From Leptofilum sp050292445 (GTDB lineage Bacteria; Chloroflexota; Anaerolineae; Promineifilales; Promineifilaceae): a DNA stretch of 6,679 nt. The position numbers and the translations under genes are program-made. The notes under the pieces were generated by a model that saw nothing but the letters and a program-made list of their open reading frames with translations, was not told where the DNA came from and made no database searches. The DNA lies in the NCBI GenBank assembly GCA_050292445.1, contig JBNKLQ010000308.1, positions 1-6,679 of the forward strand, written 5' to 3'. Shown piece after piece: positions 1-5,647 of this stretch (position 1 is the first letter of the stretch; the number at the start of each line of letters is the position of its first letter).

Positions 1-1104
1 GCCAACCCAGAATACGCCATCGCCACGCTGAAAGCCGCTGCCGTCAACGGGGCAGACAGCGTGGTGCTGTGCGATACGAATGGCGGCTCCCTGCCCTGGG
101 AGATTGAGGAGATTATGGTGGAGGTTAAAACGGCCGTTGGCCCCAAAACCCAAATCGGCATCCACACCCATGATGACGGGGAATGTGGTGTGGCCAATTC
201 GCTGGCCGGGGTGCGCGCCGGGGCGGTACAGGTGCAGGGCACCATCAACGGCTACGGCGAGCGCGTGGCCAACGCCAACCTGTGCAGCCTCATCCCCGAT
301 TTGCAGCTCAAAATGGGGTATGACTGCGTGCCGCCAGAAAAGCTGGCCACGCTCACCGAGCTTTCCCGCTACGTCGCCGAAGTGGCTAACCTGGATTTGG
401 ACGATCACCAGCCGTTTGTCGGAGCCAGCGCTTTTGCCCACAAGGGCGGCATCCACGTCGCTGCCATGCTCAAAAATCCGCTCAGCTACCAGCACATCGA
501 GCCAGAACTGGTGGGCAACCGACAACGTTCCGTTGTTTCCGAGCTGTCCGGTCGGGGTAATCTGGTGGATAAGGCCCATCAGTTTGGCCTGAACACCGAA
601 AGTTTGGATTTACGCAAAGTGTTGGAACAAATCAAGGTACTGGAATCGCAGGGCTTCACCTTTGAAGGGGCCGAAGCGTCGGTTGAGTTGATGCTGCGCC
701 GCACCCATCCCGCCTACGTGCCGCCGTTTGAGGTAAGCGACTACTCCGTCAGCGTCAATCAGCGGCGCGGGCGCGGCTTGAATGCTGAAGCGATTGTCAA
801 GGTACGTGTTGGCCCTAAACGGATGCACACCGTCGCCGAGGGCAACGGCCCGGTCAATGCCCTGGACGCGGCGCTGCGCAAAGCGCTGGTGGATGTCTAT
901 CCGCAGCTCAGCAGCATCAAGCTGGTGGATTACAAAGTCCGTATTTTGGACGGCGAAAATGCTACGGCCGCCACCACTCGTGTGCTCATCGACACGCGCC
1001 AGGGCAAGAAAAGCTGGAGTACCGTCGGGGCCAGCGCCAACATCATCGAGGCCAGCTGGCAGGCGCTGGCGGACAGTATGGAGTATGCGCTTCTGGGTAA
1101 TTAA
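1..1104 (+). CDS. cimA: Citramalate synthase, 5'-truncated by the window edge
   Basis: Catalyses condensation of acetyl-CoA with pyruvate to (R)-citramalate, the first step of the threonine-independent route to isoleucine (cytosolic). The reading frame is open from base 1, so the gene starts upstream; 367 residues are visible and the family is usually a little over 500. Visible numbering: the end of the HMGL-like TIM barrel holds VVLCDTNGG (21-29), the metal-binding HTHDD (55-59) with its HxH pair, and GTINGYGERVANANL (80-94). The linker follows with AFAHKGGIHVAAM (144-156). The LeuA-type C-terminal dimer/regulatory domain begins near 235, with VAEGNGPVNALDAALRKAL (278-296). The phrases SVVSELSGRGN (177-187) and CDTNGG fit CimA better than 2-isopropylmalate or homocitrate synthases. 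The regulatory domain implies end-product feedback, probably by isoleucine (family knowledge). One AACGGCCGTT palindrome lies at 129-138. CimA identity is strong; effector identity is inferred. Confidence 0.93.
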   Translation, partial: ANPEYAIATLKAAAVNGADSVVLCDTNGGSLPWEIEEIMVEVKTAVGPKTQIGIHTHDDGECGVANSLAGVRAGAVQVQGTINGYGERVANANLCSLIPDLQLKMGYDCVPPEKLATLTELSRYVAEVANLDLDDHQPFVGASAFAHKGGIHVAAMLKNPLSYQHIEPELVGNRQRSVVSELSGRGNLVDKAHQFGLNTESLDLRKVLEQIKVLESQGFTFEGAEASVELMLRRTHPAYVPPFEVSDYSVSVNQRRGRGLNAEAIVKVRVGPKRMHTVAEGNGPVNALDAALRKALVDVYPQLSSIKLVDYKVRILDGENATAATTRVLIDTRQGKKSWSTVGASANIIEASWQALADSMEYALLGN

Positions 1105-1111
1105 ACCAAAT

Positions 1112-1166
1112 TGTAGCCGCAGATTCTTTCCGCGAAAAAACCGCGCAGAAAGAATCTGCGGTTACA
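1112..1166. repeat. Long hairpin after cimA (possible terminator)
   Basis: The arms 1112-1130 and 1148-1166 are inverted copies over 19 nt with a single G/A difference, which becomes a G-U pair in RNA. An inner CGCG/CGCG pair (1131-1134 with 1142-1145) closes an A-rich loop. It begins 7 nt after the cimA stop, so it could end cimA transcription, but no U-run follows directly; only a TTTT occurs at 1174-1177. The long, nearly perfect stem looks more like a dispersed palindromic element that may also act as a bidirectional terminator or mRNA-stabilising structure. Confidence 0.7.
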
Positions 1167-1176
1167 GCAACTGTTT

Positions 1177-1303
1177 TGTCATTGAACGGAGTGCAGCGCA
1201 GTGAAGAATCCCTCAATACTTTGCCAGGCAGAAATTCTGTCTTTCAGCAAGACATTTGGCCATTATTGGGCCTTTGGGATGCTTCACTTCGTTCAGCATG
1301 ACA
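1177..1303. repeat. 127-bp imperfect inverted-repeat element, MITE-like
   Basis: The left end reads TGTCATTGAACGGAGTGCAG and the right end, on the opposite strand, reads TGTCATGCTGAACGAAGTGA. The shared blocks are TGTCAT, TGAACG, AGTGAAG and ATCCC; the left arm has extra bases between the second and third blocks. The centre (about 1213-1270) has no ORF. Similar TGTCATTGAGCG/GAATGACA-type palindromes are, from memory, dispersed in intergenic DNA of several bacterial groups including Chloroflexota. No transposase is present, so it could be a non-autonomous miniature element or an old palindromic unit. Confidence 0.55.
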
Positions 1304-1335
1304 GGTGAAGGCAGCTTGTTTTGATTTTGTTAATA

Positions 1336-1359
1336 AATTACCGAATTACCCAATTACTG
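1336..1359 (+). repeat. Three 8-bp tandem repeats AATTACCG/AATTACCC/AATTACTG
   Basis: Three head-to-tail octamers lie at 1336-1343, 1344-1351 and 1352-1359. They differ only in the last two bases and sit directly upstream of the putative -10 box for the J-domain gene. Period 8 does not match one helical turn, so a classic phased operator is not obvious. They could be a binding array or simple slippage-generated repeats in the AT-rich promoter region. Confidence 0.6.
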
Positions 1360-1373
1360 TTTACAATACGGGC
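1338..1373 (+). promoter_or_regulatory. Putative promoter giving a leaderless transcript
   Basis: A good -10 hexamer TACAAT is at 1362-1367, with a weak -35 candidate TTACCG at 1338-1343 and an 18-bp spacer. The -10 ends six bases before the ATG at 1374, so the predicted transcription start would coincide with the start codon. There is no Shine-Dalgarno sequence before this ATG, which agrees with a leaderless mRNA. The -35 match is poor, so the evidence rests mainly on the -10 and its spacing. Confidence 0.45.
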
Positions 1374-2366
1374 ATGACAAACCCGAATCAATCACCTGCT
1401 AAAACCAGTTTGCATGAGCAAATCGAGCAAATAAATGGCCTGCTGGCAACGCTGCGTCCCCGGCTGGTTGAGGCCGAAGCGGAGCTATCTGAGCGGCTGG
1501 CGGCGATTAGCGCCTTTGAGTTTAAGCTGCGCTCGCGCATTGCCAAGCTCACTGACAAGCTGGATAAGCTGGACGCCGAAATTGCCGAGCTAAAGCGCAA
1601 GATGCGCTGGTTGGGGGAGGGCTGGCAAACCGACCCTGAAAATGAAGCGGCAGCCTGGGCCGCAGGTGAGCGGGCAGCAGATTCGGGCGAGTACCGCTAT
1701 CGGGAAACACCGCAAGAGCCCCGGCAAACGTTGGGCGAAGAAGAAAAGGTGTCGCTAAAGCAACTGTATCGTCAGCTAGCCCGTCGCTTTCATCCAGACA
1801 TGGCCGTGGACGAGGCAGACCGGGAGTATCGCACACAGATGATGTGGGCGATCAATGCAGCCTACGCGGTGGGTGATTTGGAGAAGCTAGAGCAATTACT
1901 GCTAGAACCAGATGCGCCCCACACCATTGCCATCCAATCCGATGAGGAGCAGTTGGAACTGCTAACTCGGGAACTGACACGCGTGCAAAATCGGCTGCAA
2001 GAGATTGAGGATGAGTTAGCGCTGCTGGACAAGCACAAAAGCGCGGTGATGATGCGGCGGCAAGAAGAGGTGGCGCGCAAAGGGCGCGACTGGTTTGCCG
2101 AGGTGGAGGCACAGCTGCGTGAAGATATTGCCAAACGGCAGATTGAACGGGACATGTTGGAAGAGCAGTTGGCCAATATGGGGGATGAATTTGGAGAGGG
2201 AACGGCCGTTACCGATGAAGATTTCGCCGACCTCGTTTTTGATGCCACCCTGGAAGACGCTTTCGACAGCTCCGAAATCCCCGCCGAATTTAACCGCTTC
2301 ATCGACCAGCGCCGCAGCAAGAACTATTTTGAAGAAGATTTTGATGACGATTATGACTTTGATTAG
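1374..2366 (+). CDS. J-domain (DnaJ-like) coiled-coil protein
   Basis: Probable Hsp70 co-chaperone-type protein of 330 residues, cytosolic, no signal peptide. The J-domain core lies at about 124-176 and contains the diagnostic HPD at 140-142, in LYRQLARRFHPDMA, followed by the helix III-like segment MMWAINAAYAVGDLEKLEQL. It is flanked by two predicted long coiled coils, residues 12-77 and 188-270, rich in Glu, Lys, Leu and Arg. The C-terminus is very acidic (EEDFDDDYDFD). There is no Gly/Phe region, zinc finger or DnaJ C-terminal substrate domain, so it is not DnaJ itself but a J-domain protein whose target is unknown. I chose ATG 1374 over the in-frame GTG at 1305, whose 23 extra residues are unlike the rest and overlie the promoter. 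The stop overlaps the Shine-Dalgarno of the next gene, suggesting coupling. Fold confidence is good; specific role unknown. Confidence 0.85.
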   Translation: MTNPNQSPAKTSLHEQIEQINGLLATLRPRLVEAEAELSERLAAISAFEFKLRSRIAKLTDKLDKLDAEIAELKRKMRWLGEGWQTDPENEAAAWAAGERAADSGEYRYRETPQEPRQTLGEEEKVSLKQLYRQLARRFHPDMAVDEADREYRTQMMWAINAAYAVGDLEKLEQLLLEPDAPHTIAIQSDEEQLELLTRELTRVQNRLQEIEDELALLDKHKSAVMMRRQEEVARKGRDWFAEVEAQLREDIAKRQIERDMLEEQLANMGDEFGEGTAVTDEDFADLVFDATLEDAFDSSEIPAEFNRFIDQRRSKNYFEEDFDDDYDFD

Positions 2367-2370
2367 GAGG
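2365..2370 (+). promoter_or_regulatory. Strong ribosome binding site overlapping the upstream stop
   Basis: A perfect AGGAGG begins on the second base of the TAG stop of the J-domain gene and stands 10 nt before ATG 2381. The arrangement suggests translational coupling between the J-domain protein and the secreted protein, and it fixes the downstream start. Confidence 0.8.
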
Positions 2371-2380
2371 AACACAAAAT

Positions 2381-3070
2381 ATGATTAAGCAGTTTATGAA
2401 TCGCTTTTCCCCCGTCCTACTCCTGATAACCTGCGTCCTACTCATCACCAATTTAATGGTTACCATCCGCTCGGATGCTCAAGCATCTACTGCTGGGGGA
2501 GGAGTACAAACTGGGCTGGTTCCCCGCTTTTTAGATTTTGACATTGGGGCAGCCACTGTTCGCAGTGGGGCAACACATCAAGGGGATGTTTCTGGCTCCC
2601 CAAGTCTGCCGCCATATGTCTTGTTACCCAACTCTGGATTTCCATTGACAACAGTAAATTTCACCGTCCCGCCTGATTTTGATATCGGCGGCGACTTTGA
2701 GGCAAGATTTGTTTTGAACGCGGCTCTTATAGACGACAACACACCTTGCTTTTTTGTTTTGCGCTCACAGCTTGTCGGTTACGGGCCAGATCATTCAGCA
2801 GCTTTGTTTAATCCTTATTGGGCGGGCGCTACCTCGACAAGCTACGAGTATATTCTTGAAGCGCCAAATTCCTCTATCCGGGCTGTGCCGCTTACTTTTC
2901 AAGCATCTAGTGGAAGTGCATTTCTCGCCTACCCAGGGGACGCTATGGCGCTAACTCTTTGGCGCGATGCTGACAACGTCAATGACACTTGTACCGCTAA
3001 TATTACCATCAGAAGCATATCCTTGACATATCAAGGGTTAACCAGCTATCTGCCTTTTGTTCAACGATAA
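2381..3070 (+). CDS. Small secreted beta-rich protein, unknown function
   Basis: Not recognised as a named family. It has 229 residues. The N-terminus is a typical Sec signal: basic MIKQFMNR, hydrophobic core PVLLLITCVLLITNLMV (11-27), and a likely signal peptidase I cut after AQA at 33-35, though the gap from the core is fairly long. The mature part is rich in Ser, Thr, Gly and aromatic residues with alternating hydrophobics, so probably an all-beta domain; Cys 123 and Cys 204 could form a disulfide outside the cell. The last strand runs into SLTYQGLTSYLPFVQR; a YLP-hydrophobic-V-x-R/K end resembles tails I recall from many Chloroflexota exported proteins. It starts 14 nt after the J-domain gene with a perfect AGGAGG. 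The gene is more AT-rich than its neighbours and carries no ACGGCCGT palindrome, which could mean a different history. Confidence 0.75.
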   Translation: MIKQFMNRFSPVLLLITCVLLITNLMVTIRSDAQASTAGGGVQTGLVPRFLDFDIGAATVRSGATHQGDVSGSPSLPPYVLLPNSGFPLTTVNFTVPPDFDIGGDFEARFVLNAALIDDNTPCFFVLRSQLVGYGPDHSAALFNPYWAGATSTSYEYILEAPNSSIRAVPLTFQASSGSAFLAYPGDAMALTLWRDADNVNDTCTANITIRSISLTYQGLTSYLPFVQR

Positions 3071-3095
3071 ACCAGGACCCGGAGATAAAGGAACC

Positions 3096-3572
3096 GTGCA
3101 CCCATCTGCCCAAAAAGTTGCTGCCGCCGCCCAAGATTTGGGGCTGGCGATTGAAATCAAAGAGTTTGAGCAAACCACCCGCTCGGCACAGGAAGCAGCC
3201 GAGGCCATTGGCTGCAATGTGGCCCAAATTGTAAAAAGCCTCTGCTTTACCGTGAACGATGAGCCAATCATGGCCCTGGTGTCTGGGGCGAACCAGCTGG
3301 ACGAACGCAAACTGGCAGCACTGTGCGGTGTGGGACGCAAGAAGGTGCAGCGGGCCAGCGCCGACGACGTGAAGGCGGCCACCGGCTTCAGCATTGGCGG
3401 CGTGCCGCCGTTTGGCCATCTCACGCCGATGACCATTTTTGTGGACGAGGATTTGCGCCAATTTGGGATGGTGTGGGCAGCGGCTGGCACGCCACATACG
3501 GTGTTTGCCATCGAGCCTAATGAATTAGTGAATGGGTGTGGGGGAACGGCCGTTTCCCTCAAAAAAGAGTAG
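3096..3572 (+). CDS. YbaK/ProX-type aminoacyl-tRNA deacylase
   Basis: Predicted trans-editing enzyme that hydrolyses mischarged tRNA such as Cys-tRNA(Pro) or Ala-tRNA(Pro), cytosolic. It has 158 residues, a normal stand-alone length for the YbaK/EbsC family. Features seen: TRSAQEAAEAIGCNVAQIVKSLCF (about 28-51) with the conserved lysine of the IVKSL motif, ALVSGANQLDERKLA in the middle, the GFSIGGVPPFGHL loop with its G-x-x-P-like motif (about 96-108), and VWAAAGTPHTVF near the end. Which mischarged amino acid it removes cannot be read from sequence alone. Start: GTG 3096 gives MHPSAQKV and has GGAG/AAAGGA upstream; the longer TTG 3057 start would overlap the preceding gene and add an atypical GPGDKGT leader. 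It follows the secreted-protein gene by 25 nt. An AACGGCCGTT palindrome encodes GTAVS near the C-terminus. Confidence 0.88.
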   Translation: MHPSAQKVAAAAQDLGLAIEIKEFEQTTRSAQEAAEAIGCNVAQIVKSLCFTVNDEPIMALVSGANQLDERKLAALCGVGRKKVQRASADDVKAATGFSIGGVPPFGHLTPMTIFVDEDLRQFGMVWAAAGTPHTVFAIEPNELVNGCGGTAVSLKKE

Positions 3573-3582
3573 CGCAGAAAAC

Positions 3583-4356
3583 ATGGCCAAACGCATCACC
3601 TTTGCCGCACTCATCCTGCTTTCGTTTGTGAGCTTGTGGGGCGGCATCCAGTTTTATCGCCGCCAGATAGAAACGTTGCAAAGTCAAGGTACGGATGGCC
3701 CCCTGTTTATTGGCCTGATCATCCTGGGCATTTCGGTACTACTCATGCCCATCCATTTGCGCATGACCTGGGAAAAGTGGAGCGCATGGGGGCTGGTGCG
3801 CGAATATGCGGTGCGGTTTAGCCTCATTATCGGCACGCTGCTGGCCATTTTTCTGATTTTTGGGCTGATTGTTCTGCTCATTACCCTGCCCGAGCGGCTA
3901 GGACATGGTTATTTAATTCTTCCCTGGCTGACCGTGCTGGTGCCGCTGGGGCTGGTAATCATCGATTTGGCCAAGCAAAACATCAAGCGGACAGCAAAGA
4001 ATTTTTTTGCAGGCTTTAGCTTGTACTTGTTTCGCATTTACGGTCTGCTGCTCATTCAATTTGTCACCATTCCCATTGCCTTTGTGCTGTTCCCGGCTGG
4101 CTTTTTTTTGCAACTGCTGAGCTTGGGGGATTTGATAGGGCGGTGGGGATTTAATGTGTATATATCGGAACGGCCGTTGCTCTGCGAATGGTTCAATTTG
4201 CTAGATGGCTGCACGCCGGGCCTGGTTTTACTGCATGTGGGGCACCTAATTCTGGCTTTATTAGCTGCCAAATTTGGCCCCACCCTATTTGACCGGGCCT
4301 CCGATTGGTACAAAAATAGCCTGGAAAAGATGTCCAGCTGGTTAGAACCAGCCTGA
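3583..4356 (+). CDS. Polytopic integral membrane protein, unknown function
   Basis: Not recognised. It has 257 residues with about six or seven hydrophobic segments: about 5-23, 40-58, 79-101, 108-128, 143-180 (long, broken by arginine and prolines, probably two helices) and 211-230. Basic residues (R26-R27, R60, K131-R136, R151) punctuate the loops. The C-terminal tail of about 25 residues (DRASDWYKNSLEKM) is polar and amphipathic. There is no recognisable transporter, kinase or protease motif, so no function is offered. Start: ATG 3583 places the first membrane helix directly after MAKR; the upstream in-frame ATG at 3532 would overlap the deacylase gene by 41 nt and add a proline-rich lead. 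No clear Shine-Dalgarno is seen; the 10-nt gap to the deacylase gene suggests co-transcription. An AACGGCCGTT palindrome at 4169-4178 is read here as ERPL. Confidence 0.7.
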   Translation: MAKRITFAALILLSFVSLWGGIQFYRRQIETLQSQGTDGPLFIGLIILGISVLLMPIHLRMTWEKWSAWGLVREYAVRFSLIIGTLLAIFLIFGLIVLLITLPERLGHGYLILPWLTVLVPLGLVIIDLAKQNIKRTAKNFFAGFSLYLFRIYGLLLIQFVTIPIAFVLFPAGFFLQLLSLGDLIGRWGFNVYISERPLLCEWFNLLDGCTPGLVLLHVGHLILALLAAKFGPTLFDRASDWYKNSLEKMSSWLEPA

Positions 4357-4392
4357 CTTCTACGGCTCACAAATACATTCTAGAAATTTTTT

Positions 4393-4400
4393 AGGAAGGA
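4393..4400 (+). promoter_or_regulatory. Ribosome binding site of leuB
   Basis: AGGAAGGA, a purine-rich site, ends 9 nt before ATG 4410 and supports that start. The AT-rich stretch just upstream (4371-4392) contains a possible TACATT -10 at 4374-4379, but I see no convincing -35 partner, so a separate leuB promoter is undecided. Confidence 0.65.
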
Positions 4401-4409
4401 AGAAGAATC

Positions 4410-5498
4410 ATGGAAGCAAAAATTACATTACTTCCCGGCGACGGGATTGGGCCAGAAGTTGTGGCTGAAGCAGAAAAGGTACTTACGGCCGTTTCTCAAA
4501 AATTTGGCCACACCTTCACCACCCAAACCGGCCTGGCTGGCGGCATCGCCATTGACGAAACCGGTAACCCCCTGCCCGAAGAGACACTGGGGATGTGCCT
4601 GGAGGGCAGCGCCGTCCTGCTGGGCGCGGTTGGCGGGCCAAAATGGAGCGATCCGACAGCGAAGGTGCGGCCGGAGCAAGGACTGCTCAAGCTGCGCAAA
4701 TCGCTGGGCGCGTTTGCCAACATTCGCCCCGTGCGCGTTTTCCCCGCCTTGGCAGAGGCCAGCCCGCTCAAAGCCGAACGGGTGCAAAACGTAGACATCG
4801 TTTTTGTGCGTGAGCTGACAGGCGGCATCTATTTTGGCACGCCGCAGGGGCGCGAAACGGTCGCCGAAGGGCGCAGCGGCCACGACACCATGCGCTACAA
4901 CGAGATGGAAATCAAGCGCGTGCTGCGGGTGGCCTTCACCCTGGCAGAGCAGCGCAAAGCAGCCGGTGGCCGGGGCAAAGTTACCTCGGTGGACAAGGCG
5001 AACGTGCTGGCCTCGTCCCGCGTTTGGCGTGAGGTAGCGCATGAGGTAGCGGCAAAATACCCGGACATTGAGTACGAGGACGTGCTGGTGGACGCGATGG
5101 CCATGTACCTCATCAACCGCCCCGGTGATTTTGATGTGGTGGTGACAGGCAACATGTTTGGCGATATTTTGTCCGACGAAGCGTCGATGATCACCGGCTC
5201 GTTGGGGATGCTGCCGTCGGCTTCGCTGGGCGAAGCTGGCTCTGTGGGGCTGTATGAACCGATTCACGGCTCCGCGCCAGACATTGCCGGGCAGGGCATT
5301 GCCAATCCGCTGGCGACGATTTTGAGCACGGCAATGATGCTGCGCTCCAGCTTGGGTTTGGAAGCGGAAGCAAGTTTGGTGGAAACGGCCGTATCTCAAG
5401 TCCTGGCCGCTGGTCACCGCACGGCTGATATTGCTAAAGCGGGCGAAACCAAAGTCGGCACGCAGGAAATGGGCGATCTGGTGGTGGCGCATCTTTAA
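4410..5498 (+). CDS. leuB: 3-isopropylmalate dehydrogenase
   Basis: NAD-dependent oxidative decarboxylation of 3-isopropylmalate to 2-oxoisocaproate precursor in leucine synthesis; with CimA nearby it likely also handles 3-methylmalate on the citramalate route to isoleucine. It has 362 residues, full family length, cytosolic homodimer. Motifs seen: LLPGDGIGPEVV at 7-18; LRKSLGAFANIRP with substrate arginines R96 and R106; R134 and Y141 in VRELTGGIYFGTPQGRE; the catalytic K196 in VTSVDKANVL; acidic metal ligands D228, D252 and D256 in VVTGNMFGDILSDEAS; and the NAD-binding EPIHGSAPDIAGQGIANP at 283-300. All expected catalytic residues are present. The start is supported by AGGAAGGA. Two ACGGCCGT palindromes lie in variable surface positions near both ends, each encoding TAVSQ. 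Distinguished from isocitrate and tartrate dehydrogenases by LTGGIYFG and overall length. Confidence 0.97.
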   Translation: MEAKITLLPGDGIGPEVVAEAEKVLTAVSQKFGHTFTTQTGLAGGIAIDETGNPLPEETLGMCLEGSAVLLGAVGGPKWSDPTAKVRPEQGLLKLRKSLGAFANIRPVRVFPALAEASPLKAERVQNVDIVFVRELTGGIYFGTPQGRETVAEGRSGHDTMRYNEMEIKRVLRVAFTLAEQRKAAGGRGKVTSVDKANVLASSRVWREVAHEVAAKYPDIEYEDVLVDAMAMYLINRPGDFDVVVTGNMFGDILSDEASMITGSLGMLPSASLGEAGSVGLYEPIHGSAPDIAGQGIANPLATILSTAMMLRSSLGLEAEASLVETAVSQVLAAGHRTADIAKAGETKVGTQEMGDLVVAHL

Positions 5499-5585
5499 TT
5501 TTGACGCAAAGAGCGCAAAGAAGTTAAAGACACCAAGACTTTTTTGCCTTTAACTTCTTTGCCCCTTTGCGCCTTTGCGTTAAAA
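5499..5585. repeat. Palindromic intergenic element after leuB
   Basis: A 14-nt perfect stem (CAAAGAAGTTAAAG 5516-5529 with CTTTAACTTCTTTG 5548-5561) encloses an 18-nt loop. It is extended outward by imperfectly matched GACGCAAAG and CTTTGCGTT blocks (left arm 5499-5515, right arm 5562-5585). The right arm has extra bases, a GCCCCTTTGCGC block against GAGCGC. The GCAAAG unit recurs in each arm. It begins at the leuB stop, so it may serve as a terminator, but there is no U-run after it on the + strand. I recall GCGCAAAGG-type intergenic palindromes in several bacterial genomes. Confidence 0.65.
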
Positions 5586-5647
5586 ATAGTTAACACCTCA
5601 TGACGGAGCGCAAAAATCAGCATAGTGTCCAATCCTGAGACTAAAAA

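Noticed and set aside
1336..1359. Possible CRISPR-like array
   Set aside because: The units are 8 bp, contiguous and lack spacers; they are a short tandem repeat.
1305..1373. GTG start extending the J-domain protein by 23 residues
   Set aside because: It has no ribosome site, overlaps the tandem repeat and -10 box, and the added residues do not resemble the coiled-coil start.
2016..2375. Minus-strand open frames opposite the J-domain gene
   Set aside because: They are mirror images of the coiled-coil coding sequence, with no start signals or family resemblance.
3057..3095. TTG start for the YbaK-family gene
   Set aside because: It would overlap the end of the secreted-protein gene and add an atypical leader; GTG 3096 gives the usual family length.
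3541..3558. The 18-bp palindrome at the end of the ybaK gene as a terminator
   Set aside because: It is inside the coding sequence, is one of nine ACGGCCGT copies, and no U-run follows on the + strand.
3532..3582. Upstream ATG for the membrane protein
   Set aside because: It overlaps the deacylase gene by 41 nt with no ribosome site; the ATG at 3583 places the first membrane helix normally.
4378..4385. TTCTAGAA palindrome upstream of leuB as an operator
   Set aside because: Only 8 bp, single copy, with no matching promoter; too weak to call.
4428..5492. A 354-residue open frame on the minus strand across leuB
   Set aside because: It lies entirely opposite leuB, whose full set of conserved motifs is present. 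The translation is rich in His, Arg and Gln without recognisable domains, as expected for an antisense shadow of a GC-rich gene.
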